Assembly (NCBI GenBank): GCA_902520695.1
Contig: CABYOT010000002.1
Location: forward strand, 124,001 to 188,000
Origin: an uncultured Pelagibacteraceae bacterium
GTDB lineage: Bacteria; Pseudomonadota; Alphaproteobacteria; Pelagibacterales; Pelagibacteraceae
Reading direction: 5' to 3'
DNA length: 64,000 bases
Shown here in pieces: positions 1 to 9,851 of this stretch. Positions within the stretch are counted from its first letter, which is position 1, and every line of letters starts with the position of its first letter. The position numbers were made by a program, and so were the translations under genes. A model generated the notes under the pieces. That model was not told where the DNA came from. It saw only the letters and a list, made by a program, of their open reading frames with translations, and did not search any database.

Positions 1-22
1 GGAGAAAAAAAAATAGATAGTA

Positions 23-628
23 ATGAAAATGACTCGAAATAAAAATATATATTTATTTTTAATTTTTATTTTATTTTCTAGTTGCTCCTCAATTCCTAAA
101 AATACTGCAGATGGCTGTTCAATATTTTCAGAAAGATATCTTTGGTACAAACATGCAAAAAAAACTGAACAAAAATGGGGCACACCTATTTACCTGCAAC
201 TTGCTATAATTAAAATGGAGTCAGATTTCGATTGGTTGGCAAAACCACCTAGACAAAAATTATTTAAGGTTATTCCTTATAAAAGACCGTCAAGTTCTTT
301 TGGTTATTCTCAAGCAATTAGAGGAACCTGGAAACAATACAAAGACGAAACAGGGAATAAGTATGCTACTAGGACAAGATTTAAAGATAGTGTAGATTTT
401 ATTGGGTGGTACACAAACAAAACAGAAAAGATCCTAAAAATCCCAAAAAATGACGCTTTTAAGCAGTATGTTGCTTATCATGAAGGCTGGGGAAATTACA
501 AAAATTATAGAAAGAACCAAAAAATTATTCTTTTAGCAAAAAAAGTTGAAAATCAATCTAAGAAATACAAGGAACAGCTTAATAATTGTCGAAAGTCACT
601 TACTACTAAAAAATATATTATATTTTAG
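23..628 (+). CDS. Lipoprotein with lytic transglycosylase (SLT)-like domain
   Basis: Lipobox-like FILFSSCSS; catalytic-Glu-like IKMESDFDW and SSSFGYSQAIRGTW, typical of SLT folds. Confidence 0.7.
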   Translation: MKMTRNKNIYLFLIFILFSSCSSIPKNTADGCSIFSERYLWYKHAKKTEQKWGTPIYLQLAIIKMESDFDWLAKPPRQKLFKVIPYKRPSSSFGYSQAIRGTWKQYKDETGNKYATRTRFKDSVDFIGWYTNKTEKILKIPKNDAFKQYVAYHEGWGNYKNYRKNQKIILLAKKVENQSKKYKEQLNNCRKSLTTKKYIIF

Positions 629-3600
629 TTTAATTGTTTTTTAAGCTCTATATCAACTGCATCAATTCTCTTCGTATTTTTTGCTAGAGTTAAATACATT
701 GTTGGAGTTACATATAAAGTGAAAAAGGTAGAAATTATCATTCCACCAAGTATAGTTGCACCTACAGCAAGTCTTGAACCTTCTCCAGCACCTGGACCAA
801 TATTTCCAATTACTAAAGGCAACATAGCAATCATTGTGCTCAGAGATGTCATTATAATTGGTCTAAATCTTAAACTGCAGGCTTCTTTTACGGCTTTTTC
901 AATTTCTTTGCCTTTAGTTCTCAATTGATTTGCATAATCAACTATAAGAATACTATTTTTTGTTGAAATACCAATTAGTATTACTAAGGCGATTTGTGAA
1001 AATATATTTATTGATGAATTTAAAAATAGAATAAATATTAACCCTCCAAATACTGCGAGTGGAACAGTCAAAATAATTATAAATGGGTGTATAAATGAAT
1101 TAAAAGTAGCTGACATAACAAGATAAGCTGTTAACAATGCTAGGGCAAATATAATGTAAAGTTCATTGCTTGTTTCTTTTAATTCTTCAGATTTTCCTTT
1201 CCAGGTAATTTGTTTATCTGGAGCAACATTAGTCATCGTTTCCTCTAAATACTTTATCGCCTCAGCTAAAGTATAACCTTCACTTATGTTAGCTGATATT
1301 GTTACAGCACGCTGTCTGTTATATCTTGACAACTTACTTGCTGTTCCCTTTTCATTAAATTCAACAAGATTAGATAGAGAAACTAAATTACCTGTTTTTT
1401 CTGATCGAACAAATATTTTACTTAAACTTTCTTTATTTTTTCTATCTTCTAAATATTGTTGTAAAATAATAGGGTATTCTTTTCCAAGTTTATTAAATTT
1501 TGTAACCGTCTTACCCCCATACAAAGTTTCTAGTGTTTGACCTATTGCTTCAGTTGATATTCCTAAGTCTTTTGCTTTATTTTTGTTAATTTTTATATTT
1601 ACTTCAGGTTTATTTCTTGTGTAGTCAGATTCAAGTCTTGATAAATTTCTGTTCTTTCTTAGCATTCTAATAACTTGAGATTGTATTTGCTCTAGTTCTT
1701 CATATGTATTTCCATAAATAACCATTTGAACAGGCTTATTGTAACTAGAAACTCTTATGGACTGTGGAGAAATAGGAAAAGCTAGTGTTTGGGGCACTGT
1801 AACTATTTTTCCAATTGCTTGCCTCATTATTGTTTGAGAATTCTGTTTTCTATTTTTCCAATTATCTAAAAGTGAAATTATTAAGAAACTATTTTCAGAG
1901 CCAAAACCTGGAACTATCATTAAAAATCTGTTGTAAGGACTACTTTCTCCATCTAGCAGTGGAATAAGTCTTTTTTCAACGTCTTCAGCCCTTTTTTGAG
2001 TATATTGGAATGAGCTTCCCTCATCGGTAAATCCTATAACTAAGTAAACACCTCGATCTTCTAATGGCAATAACTCTTTTTTTGTATAATTGTACAAAGC
2101 TGCAGATGCAACTACGATAAAAATTATAAATGTTATTATTGTTTTCTTCTTATTTATCCAAAATCCCAATGTCTCAGTGTAAAATTTTGAAAAACCTTGA
2201 AAAAATTTATCAAATCCTCTTGTCAAAAAATTAGATTTTTTCTTTTTATCAAGAAATTTACTACCTAGCATTGGCGAAAGTGTTAGAGCAACAAATGATG
2301 AGACTACAATTGCAAATGATAGCGCTATTGCAGTTTCTTTAAATAATGTTCCAGCAATACCTTCAATAAAAATTAAAGGTAAAAATACTGCAACTAAAAT
2401 AAGAGTTGTTGCAATAATTGCAAATGTAATTTGTTTAGAGCCTTTATAAGCTGCTACAAGCGGTGTCTCACCATTTTCAATTCTTCTATATATCGCATCA
2501 GTCATAATGACTGAGTCATCAGTAATAATTCCAATCGCTAATATAAAACTTAATAAGACAAATATATTAATTGATAAATCAAATATATATAAACCTAAGA
2601 AAGTTGCAATCAGACTTACTGGTAAAGCTATTGCAGGAACAATGACCGCTTTTAAGTTTCCTAAAAATAAATAAATTATTATTACTACAAGTATAAAAGC
2701 TATTACTAACGTTTTATAAACTTCATTTATTGCTTCACCAATATATGTGGCTCTATTAAAAGCTATTTCTAAATTTAAATCAGCAGGTAAATTTTTTCTT
2801 ATTTCTTTTATTTTTTTTTCAACATCTTTTGATAATTCAACAGTTGAGGCCCCACTTCTTGCATAAATACCTATTCCCATAGTTTTCAAATTTAGTGCTC
2901 CTTTGCTCTGAGCTCTAAATAAAACTTTCTCTGTGACAGGGCCTAATTCTAAATTTGCTATATCAGATAATCTTACTATATTATCTTGAGCTTTCTTAAT
3001 TGGGAGTTCTTTAAGTTTTTCTAAGTCATTATAAGATTTATCGATATTGATCGTTAAATCAATATTTTCAGCTTCAAGTCTACCTGCTGGTAATCGAACA
3101 TTTTCATTTCTTAAAGATCTTTCTACCTCTTGAATAGTTAAATTATTTGCGGCTAATTTGATTGGATCTATCCAAACTCTTATACTCTGTTCCCTGAGGC
3201 CACCTGTTCTTATTCGGCCAACATTTTTAATACTTGAAAATTGATCAACTAAATATCGTTCTGCATAGTCTCCTAGCTCAAGATCACTCCAGGTTTCTGA
3301 AGATAAAGCAAGCCACATTGTAGTTGTAAAACCCGCAGATTGCTTAAGTATTCTTGGGGCATCAGACTCGGCTGGCAGTCTTCCTACAATTCTTGCAACT
3401 CTCTCTCTTACATCGTTTGCCGCATTATCAAGGTCTATATCTGTATCAAATTCGATATTTATAGTACTTTTTCCATTTTCTGATTTGGCGTCTATATTTT
3501 TTATTCCCTCTGCTCCACCTATAACTTCTTCAATTACTTGTGTTACTTCTTCATCAACAATTGGAGCTGACGCTGATGCATATTCTACCTGGACTTGAAC

Positions 3601-3735
3601 CACAGGTGGTTGTAAACCAGATGGAAGTTCTCTAACTGGTAATTTTGAAAAAACAAAAGTTCCAAATACAACTAGTATTAAGGATAATACCCATGACAAT
3701 GCTGGTCTTCTAATACTAACATCAGTTAAATACAT
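625..3735 (-). CDS. RND-family efflux permease (AcrB/MexF-like)
   Basis: 1036 aa; N-term MYLTDVSIRRPALSWVLSLILVVFGTFVF, conserved GGAEGIKNIDAKSENG, DDSVIMTDAIYRRIE and GISTKNSILIVDYANQ. Confidence 0.95.
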   Translation of the reverse strand: MYLTDVSIRRPALSWVLSLILVVFGTFVFSKLPVRELPSGLQPPVVQVQVEYASASAPIVDEEVTQVIEEVIGGAEGIKNIDAKSENGKSTINIEFDTDIDLDNAANDVRERVARIVGRLPAESDAPRILKQSAGFTTTMWLALSSETWSDLELGDYAERYLVDQFSSIKNVGRIRTGGLREQSIRVWIDPIKLAANNLTIQEVERSLRNENVRLPAGRLEAENIDLTINIDKSYNDLEKLKELPIKKAQDNIVRLSDIANLELGPVTEKVLFRAQSKGALNLKTMGIGIYARSGASTVELSKDVEKKIKEIRKNLPADLNLEIAFNRATYIGEAINEVYKTLVIAFILVVIIIYLFLGNLKAVIVPAIALPVSLIATFLGLYIFDLSINIFVLLSFILAIGIITDDSVIMTDAIYRRIENGETPLVAAYKGSKQITFAIIATTLILVAVFLPLIFIEGIAGTLFKETAIALSFAIVVSSFVALTLSPMLGSKFLDKKKKSNFLTRGFDKFFQGFSKFYTETLGFWINKKKTIITFIIFIVVASAALYNYTKKELLPLEDRGVYLVIGFTDEGSSFQYTQKRAEDVEKRLIPLLDGESSPYNRFLMIVPGFGSENSFLIISLLDNWKNRKQNSQTIMRQAIGKIVTVPQTLAFPISPQSIRVSSYNKPVQMVIYGNTYEELEQIQSQVIRMLRKNRNLSRLESDYTRNKPEVNIKINKNKAKDLGISTEAIGQTLETLYGGKTVTKFNKLGKEYPIILQQYLEDRKNKESLSKIFVRSEKTGNLVSLSNLVEFNEKGTASKLSRYNRQRAVTISANISEGYTLAEAIKYLEETMTNVAPDKQITWKGKSEELKETSNELYIIFALALLTAYLVMSATFNSFIHPFIIILTVPLAVFGGLIFILFLNSSINIFSQIALVILIGISTKNSILIVDYANQLRTKGKEIEKAVKEACSLRFRPIIMTSLSTMIAMLPLVIGNIGPGAGEGSRLAVGATILGGMIISTFFTLYVTPTMYLTLAKNTKRIDAVDIELKKQLN

Positions 3736-3739
3736 CTAA

Positions 3740-4660
3740 TTATTTACTTTTATTATCTTTTTTACCCCAATTAGACTCACTTTTTTTTTCACCATCTTTA
3801 ATGGGTTTAATTTTTCCATTGGGTCTTACTTTTTTCAATCCTTCAGCAACAACTATATCGCCCTCATTTAAACCAGACTCCACTTCTAGATATCCTTTGT
3901 TTCTGTTACCAACTTTAACTTCAACTCTTTTTGTTACATTCTCTTTATCTACTTTATAAATATAAACTTTATTACCTTCTAAGATTACACTTGTATCTGG
4001 TATTCCTAAAGAAATTCTCTCATTATATTTTATTGTGACTTCCATTAAAGCACCAGGCAAAATCTCAGAATTTGAATTTTGCATTTTAACTCTAAGTCTT
4101 AATGACCTATTACTAACATCAATTTTGCTAGCCAAAGAATCTACTGTACCGTTATAAGTTTTATCTTTCTTGCCAGAGAATTTTACGTCAACACCTAGTC
4201 CTTTTTTTACAAATGGTGCAAATATTTCTGGAACATCAACATCAATAAATAGAGAAGATGCGTCCTCGATATCAATTACAACAGAACTTTCTGAAACATT
4301 AATATCATCAGAAAAGTTTCTTTTACCAATTACTCCGTCGAAAGGTGCTACTATAGTTCTATTTTTTAATTTTGCGATAACATCACCTGACTTAACTTTA
4401 GTATTATATTTGATTTCTTCAAGAATTTCGTATTTTTCAATATTGTAAGACTGTGTTTTAATTGGAACGGCTGTTCCAAAGGTTTCAATGATATTTTGAA
4501 ATTTTCTTTGCTCAACTGTTTTAACTATAATACCCGGTGGTGGTCTTTTGCTAAATTTTTTTTTAAAATGGTTTCCAATCATTGTCCGTGCAATTATCAC
4601 ACCTGCAATAATTAGAAAAAAAATTACTATTATTAATGTTATTTTAGTAGATCTTTTCAT
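3740..4660 (-). CDS. RND efflux periplasmic adaptor (MFP/HlyD-like)
   Basis: N-term TM, lipoyl motif APFDGVIGKR, beta-barrel region; directly upstream of the RND permease. Confidence 0.9.
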   Translation of the reverse strand: MKRSTKITLIIVIFFLIIAGVIIARTMIGNHFKKKFSKRPPPGIIVKTVEQRKFQNIIETFGTAVPIKTQSYNIEKYEILEEIKYNTKVKSGDVIAKLKNRTIVAPFDGVIGKRNFSDDINVSESSVVIDIEDASSLFIDVDVPEIFAPFVKKGLGVDVKFSGKKDKTYNGTVDSLASKIDVSNRSLRLRVKMQNSNSEILPGALMEVTIKYNERISLGIPDTSVILEGNKVYIYKVDKENVTKRVEVKVGNRNKGYLEVESGLNEGDIVVAEGLKKVRPNGKIKPIKDGEKKSESNWGKKDNKSK

Positions 4661-4662
4661 TT

Positions 4663-5478
4663 TTATATTCTTCCATATTCAGCCCATGAACCATCATAAA
4701 CTGTAGGAGAATATGTATTATTTACTAGGGAATATGCAAGACCTAAAACACATGCTGTTATACCAGATCCACATGAAAAAACTCTTTTATCATCACTTAA
4801 ATCAATAATTTCGCTGAACTTTTTTGAGATCTCACTTACCCCTTTAAAAGTGTTGTCTGAGCTATTTATAATTTCTTTAAATGGAAGACATACAGAGTTT
4901 GGAATAGATCCACTTCTCACATTCTTCCTGGGATCTGGAACACTTCCATTAAATCTTTCCTTACTTCTAGCGTCGATTACTGTAAAATTTTTTTTTTCAA
5001 TATTTTCATTTATTTCAAAAATATTTTTTACCATATTTTTATTTTCTGTTGCTCTGTAGGTTGAATTATTTAAAATCGTCTTTTCACTTGTCATTTTCCT
5101 ATTTTCAATTAACCATTTTTTTAAACCACCATCTAAAACACTTACTAAGTGTTTATCATGTCCAAAATAAATAAAGTTATACCAACCTCTACATGAACTT
5201 AGAACATCAGAGTTATCATAAATTACAATTCTATCGGTATTTGATATACCCATTGAAGATACTATCTCTTCCCATTTTTCTTTTGAAGGAAGCATGTGGG
5301 GTAAATCTGTGCTTTGATCTGAGTTTTTATCTAAATCGAAAAAAATTGCTTCTGGAATATGATTTTTCATGTATTCCTCTCTAGGATTTCTGTCAATTCC
5401 TGGCATATGCCACGAACAGTCAATTATTTTTACTGCACTTAGATTCTTTTCCAACCAATCTGATGATACAAGAGACAT
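4663..5478 (-). CDS. sseA: Sulfurtransferase (3-mercaptopyruvate sulfurtransferase/rhodanese tandem)
   Basis: Two rhodanese-like halves; active-site-like VFSCGSGITACV. Confidence 0.9.
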   Translation of the reverse strand: MSLVSSDWLEKNLSAVKIIDCSWHMPGIDRNPREEYMKNHIPEAIFFDLDKNSDQSTDLPHMLPSKEKWEEIVSSMGISNTDRIVIYDNSDVLSSCRGWYNFIYFGHDKHLVSVLDGGLKKWLIENRKMTSEKTILNNSTYRATENKNMVKNIFEINENIEKKNFTVIDARSKERFNGSVPDPRKNVRSGSIPNSVCLPFKEIINSSDNTFKGVSEISKKFSEIIDLSDDKRVFSCGSGITACVLGLAYSLVNNTYSPTVYDGSWAEYGRI

Positions 5479-5479
5479 T

Positions 5480-5923
5480 CTATCTTTTTTCTAAATACTT
5501 TTGATGATACTCTTCAGCAGTACAGTAATTTTTCAACTCAGATAGCTTAGTTACAACTTTTCCAGATAACTTTAAATTTTCTTCGTCTATTACTTTTTGA
5601 GCAATATTTTTTTGTTCTTCATTAAGGTAGAAGATTTCGCTTCTGTATTGTGTTCCAAAATCAGGACCTTGAGAGTTTAGTGTAGTTGGATCATGAAATT
5701 CAAAAAATTTCTTAATTATTTGCTCGTATGTAATAATTTTAGGATCAAATTCTAATTTTACAGCTTCCGCATGATTAGTTGTTCCTGTACAAACTTCTCT
5801 ATAATTTGTATTTGAACTGTTTCCTCCGCAATATCCAACCTCAGTTCTGTAGATACCATCTAATTGTCCATATTTTTTTTCTGGACCCCAGAAACATCCC
5901 AAAGCTAAAACTGCTATTTCCAT
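5480..5923 (-). CDS. msrA: Peptide-methionine (S)-S-oxide reductase MsrA
   Basis: GCFWGPEKKYGQLDGIYRTEVGYCGG; HAEAVKLEFDP; EYHQKYLEK. Confidence 0.95.
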   Translation of the reverse strand: MEIAVLALGCFWGPEKKYGQLDGIYRTEVGYCGGNSSNTNYREVCTGTTNHAEAVKLEFDPKIITYEQIIKKFFEFHDPTTLNSQGPDFGTQYRSEIFYLNEEQKNIAQKVIDEENLKLSGKVVTKLSELKNYCTAEEYHQKYLEKR

Positions 5924-5957
5924 AGAATAATGTTATAATAATATTATAATCTAATCC

Positions 5958-6839
5958 ATGTTATCTAGAAATCAATTAGGCTTTTTGTACATGTTTTTGT
6001 CTGTGTGTGCATTTTCAATGATGGATTTACTTGTTAAGTGGTCTGATAATTATCCTGTTGGTGAAGTTCTTTTCTTTAGAGGAATTTGTGGACTAATACC
6101 TATATTTTTTTTAATACCAAAAGAAAACTACTCAAATTTTTATAAAACAGATCGACCTAAATTACATTTCTTTAGATGTGCTGCGGGATTAATTGCAATA
6201 GTATCAGTATTTATTGCACTAAGAAATTTACCACTTGCAACCGTAGTAGGTATTTCTTTTGCAGCACCGATTTTTGCAACAATTTTATCTATTTATTTTT
6301 TGTCAGAAAAAATCGGTAAGTATCGCTGGTTAGCAGTTTTAATTGGTTTTCTTGGAGTAATAATTATTACACAACCAGGTATTTCTAATTTAAATTTTTA
6401 TTATATTTATCCAATAATTTTTTGTTTAGGAATGTCATATGTAGCAATTGCTATCAGGCAGTTATCTACATCTGAACCAGTTTGGCTTATTTCTTTTTAT
6501 TTTTCAGTAGCAATATCTATTTTAGGTTTATTTACAATTCCATTTGGATGGGTAATGCCTTCATTAATAGATTTTATTCTTTTGTGTATGATTGGTTTGC
6601 TTGGAGGCATTGCTAATTTACTACTTGGACAATCTTATAAACTTTCAGAAGTTTCTTTAGTTACTCCGCTTAAGTATTTAAGCTTAGTATTTGCAATTGT
6701 ATTTGGTTATCTTATTTGGAATGAAATACCGTCTTATAAAACTTTATTGGGTTCATTGCTTGTAGTGTTATCTTCATTAATTATATTTAGAAGAGAAATC
6801 TATTTGAAAAAACCAAACTTAATTTTTAAAAATGAGTAA
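5958..6839 (+). CDS. EamA/DMT-family transporter
   Basis: About 10 TM helices; GxxxRG and EamA-like duplicated halves. Confidence 0.85.
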   Translation: MLSRNQLGFLYMFLSVCAFSMMDLLVKWSDNYPVGEVLFFRGICGLIPIFFLIPKENYSNFYKTDRPKLHFFRCAAGLIAIVSVFIALRNLPLATVVGISFAAPIFATILSIYFLSEKIGKYRWLAVLIGFLGVIIITQPGISNLNFYYIYPIIFCLGMSYVAIAIRQLSTSEPVWLISFYFSVAISILGLFTIPFGWVMPSLIDFILLCMIGLLGGIANLLLGQSYKLSEVSLVTPLKYLSLVFAIVFGYLIWNEIPSYKTLLGSLLVVLSSLIIFRREIYLKKPNLIFKNE

Positions 6840-7455
6840 ACCTCCGATTTATTGGTCAAAGGCAGTAAAGTATCTTTCTAAAGATAAGATAATGAATAAA
6901 CTTATTTCTAAATACAAAGATAAAACCTTAACAACAAGAAAAGATATTTTTTTATCACTATGTAAAAGTATAATAGGACAACAAATAAGTGTTGCAGCAG
7001 CAAATTCTGTATTTTTAAAGTTTAAAAAAGAATGTAAAGGAAAAATAAATCCAAAAGTAGTAAATGCCATCACCCCTAGTCGGTTGAAAAAATGTGGTTT
7101 AAGTAGACAAAAAGTTAGAGGAATTAAAGAGTTGGCAAAAAAATTTGTAAATAAAACATTTAATCCAAGAGTAATAAAAAAAATGGGAGACGAGGAGGCA
7201 ATTCTTTATTTATCTGAGTTAAGACAAATAGGCAGATGGTCTGCAGAGATGATATTACTATTCACTTACAATAGATCTAACATATGGCCCGTTCAAGATA
7301 TTGGTTTACTTAGAGCTATTTCAAACAATTATAATAAAAGCTATTTACCACCCATGAGCTATGTAAATCGATTGAAAAAGAGGTTTTCTCCGTATTGTTC
7401 AGTAGCTACTTGGTATTTATGGCGTTCCATAGACGATGAGCCTATACAATATTAA
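6832..7455 (+). CDS. DNA-3-methyladenine glycosylase II (HhH-GPD)
   Basis: SIIGQQISVAAA; LSELRQIGRWSAEMILLFTYNRSNIWPVQDIGL HhH-GPD motif. Confidence 0.9.
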   Translation: MSKPPIYWSKAVKYLSKDKIMNKLISKYKDKTLTTRKDIFLSLCKSIIGQQISVAAANSVFLKFKKECKGKINPKVVNAITPSRLKKCGLSRQKVRGIKELAKKFVNKTFNPRVIKKMGDEEAILYLSELRQIGRWSAEMILLFTYNRSNIWPVQDIGLLRAISNNYNKSYLPPMSYVNRLKKRFSPYCSVATWYLWRSIDDEPIQY

Positions 7456-7739
7456 GTGCCCTCAACTATTTGATGATGTCTTACAGCATGGCCTTTAATA
7501 ACGTTTAGTGCTTCCTGGTATTCTGGCGAATCATAAAACTCTATTGCTGTGTTGTAATCTCGAAATTCAACTACAGTTGTTCTAGGGGAGTTTATTCCCT
7601 CATTTGTTCTATTTTTTCCGCCTCTAATTATAAATATCCCTGAGTATTTATCTGCTGCTATCTTGGCTTTTAGCGCATATTCCTTTAGCTTTTCTTCACT
7701 ATTAATTTTTTCCCACACACAAACTATGTAACCTTTCAT
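7452..7739 (-). CDS. DUF1330 family protein
   Basis: 95 aa; RGG, VVEFRDYNTAIEFYDSPEYQEA signature. Confidence 0.85.
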   Translation of the reverse strand: MKGYIVCVWEKINSEEKLKEYALKAKIAADKYSGIFIIRGGKNRTNEGINSPRTTVVEFRDYNTAIEFYDSPEYQEALNVIKGHAVRHHQIVEGT

Positions 7740-7786
7740 AATTTTCCTTTATAATAATTATATTATCAATTTTTACTTTATCAAAT

Positions 7787-8083
7787 TTATTGATGTTCTA
7801 CTCCTTCAACAATAAACATTATTCTCTTAGTTGTATCCTCTGCATGTGTCCAAGCAGATTTATATTCAGTTGACTCATGGCATGACATAGCATCATTGTA
7901 AGTCGGAAACTCCCATATTACAGTACGCAAAACGTTTGGGCCACTAAATGATTTTAATTTTCCACCTCTAACTACTGGTTTTCCCCCATAACTTTTTATT
8001 ATATGAACAGCCTTTTCTCCATATTTTTTTAAGTTATCCTGGCTTGAGATTTCTAGGTATAAACTTATCCAATAAGTTTTCAT
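7787..8083 (-). CDS. DUF1330-like family protein (tandem paralogue)
   Basis: 98 aa; alignable with the neighbouring ORF (VVRGGK, VIWEFPTYNDAMSCHESTEYKSA). Confidence 0.8.
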   Translation of the reverse strand: MKTYWISLYLEISSQDNLKKYGEKAVHIIKSYGGKPVVRGGKLKSFSGPNVLRTVIWEFPTYNDAMSCHESTEYKSAWTHAEDTTKRIMFIVEGVEHQ

Positions 8084-8126
8084 ATTTATCCTTTTTTAAT
8101 ATTTTTATTTATGATACCAAATTTTT

Positions 8127-8651
8127 ATGGCTGATAAATTAATAATTTCTTATGAGGAATATAAAAAGGTCGTCGAAAAACTTGCTTTAGAAATTGAAAA
8201 AAAATATAAGCCGACAGTATTAGTTGGTATCATGAGAGGTGCAGCTCCAATTATAGATATTTTATCTAGAATTTTTAAATTACCTACTGCTTATGTTGTA
8301 ATTCAAAGTTATTCCGGTGATACGGTTCAAGATAAACAAGGGGAACTAATATTTGCAAGAGATATAAGTGCAATTGCAACTAACGAAGATTTTAAAAAAG
8401 TACTCTTAGTAGATGATCTATCAGACACCGGACTTACCTTAAATAAAAGTATAGAGTGGCTTAAAGAATATGAACCTGTCAAGGACTACATAAGTGAAAT
8501 TAAAACAGCGTGTCTTTGGAAAAAAAAATCTTCCACTTTTACACCTGATTTCTGTCCAATTTTATTAGATAATGATCCATGGATTGTTCAACCTTCAGAG
8601 TATTATGATGAAATTGATATAGATGGTTTGAAAAAAAAGTATTCTAAATAA
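8127..8651 (+). CDS. Phosphoribosyltransferase (xanthine/hypoxanthine type)
   Basis: PRPP-binding motif VLLVDDLSDTGLTL; VGIMRGAAPIIDILSR. Confidence 0.85.
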   Translation: MADKLIISYEEYKKVVEKLALEIEKKYKPTVLVGIMRGAAPIIDILSRIFKLPTAYVVIQSYSGDTVQDKQGELIFARDISAIATNEDFKKVLLVDDLSDTGLTLNKSIEWLKEYEPVKDYISEIKTACLWKKKSSTFTPDFCPILLDNDPWIVQPSEYYDEIDIDGLKKKYSK

Positions 8652-8652
8652 A

Positions 8653-8676
8653 AAAGGCCAGACTAAGCTGGCCTTT
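8653..8676. terminator. Bidirectional intrinsic terminator between convergent genes
   Basis: aaaggccag-actaag-ctggccttt, 9-bp perfect stem, A-run 5' and T-rich 3'. Confidence 0.85.
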
Positions 8677-8702
8677 AATTTTAATTTTTTTGAAAAAGTT
8701 TG

Positions 8703-9767
8703 TTATTGTGGAACATCTCCTTCAACTCCTTTAACATATACTTTCATGCCTCCTAATAAACCATCGTCTGCAACTGAACCTTCAGCAACAAGCAGATTTC
8801 CTTTTTGATCATAAATTGGACCAGTAAAAGAATTTGCTTTTCCAGATGCTAAGTCTTTTTGAAGTTGTTCTACTTCCTTAACTAAATCACTTCCCATAGC
8901 TGGGTTATATGGTGCCATTGCAACCATACCCTCTTTTAATCCATGCCAAGTATTTTGTTGACTCCACGTTCCGTCTCTGGCCGCGATAGACCGTTCAACA
9001 TAGTAAGGTGCCCAATCATCAATTATTGAGGTTAGTATAGATTTTGGAGCGAATTTTTGCATATCACTAGCTTGACCAAAAGACCAAACTCCAGCTTTCT
9101 CAGCCACTTGAACCGCTGCAGTGCTATCCGTATGTTGCATAATAATATCAGCACCTTGATCAATTAAAGCTTGAGCTGCCTCAGCTTCTTTCCCTGGATC
9201 ATACCAACTAAAAACCCAAATTATTTTTGTTTTGATGTCTGGATTAACCTTTTGCGCAGCTAGTGTCATAGCATTAATTCCTCTTATTACTTCTGGTATT
9301 GGAAAAGAGGCAATATATCCAATAGTATTTGTTTTTGTCATTTTTCCTGCAATATGACCTAAAAGAGTTCTCCCTTGATAAAATCTTGCAGAATAAACTG
9401 ATACATTTGGGTGATCCATTTTATATCCAGTGGCATGTTCAAATTTTACGTTTGGAAAATCTTTAGCAACATTATTTGTTGGATCCATGTATCCAAAACT
9501 TGTTGTAAAAATTAAATCATGTCCTGATTGAGCCAGCTGTCTAATTACTCTCTCAGAATCTGCTCCATATTGGACACTTTCTACATATGTAGCTTTTATG
9601 CCTGCAGCCTCAACTGCTTTTCTTCCTTCATCATGTTGGTAAGTCCATCCGTGATCTGTTACAGGACCTACGTAAACAAAACCAACTTTAAATTCTGCAT
9701 TCGCACTAATACTTAAACCAAGCAAAAATAATACAGAAATTAAATATTTCATAAAAAGTTTATACAT
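8703..9767 (-). CDS. BMP-family ABC transporter substrate-binding protein
   Basis: Signal peptide; FKVGFVYVGPVTDHGWTYQHDEGRKAVE; typical BMP (PnrA-like) protein. Confidence 0.9.
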   Translation of the reverse strand: MYKLFMKYLISVLFLLGLSISANAEFKVGFVYVGPVTDHGWTYQHDEGRKAVEAAGIKATYVESVQYGADSERVIRQLAQSGHDLIFTTSFGYMDPTNNVAKDFPNVKFEHATGYKMDHPNVSVYSARFYQGRTLLGHIAGKMTKTNTIGYIASFPIPEVIRGINAMTLAAQKVNPDIKTKIIWVFSWYDPGKEAEAAQALIDQGADIIMQHTDSTAAVQVAEKAGVWSFGQASDMQKFAPKSILTSIIDDWAPYYVERSIAARDGTWSQQNTWHGLKEGMVAMAPYNPAMGSDLVKEVEQLQKDLASGKANSFTGPIYDQKGNLLVAEGSVADDGLLGGMKVYVKGVEGDVPQ

Positions 9768-9851
9768 TTATTTCCCCTTTAAATTTTATTTGTAATTTCT
9801 AAACTAATCATAATTTTTGAAAAAAAAATATTTATTTTGGAATAGCTAACA

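Noticed and set aside
719-1540. + strand ORFs antisense to the RND permease
   Set aside because: Shadow ORFs on a confidently assigned gene.
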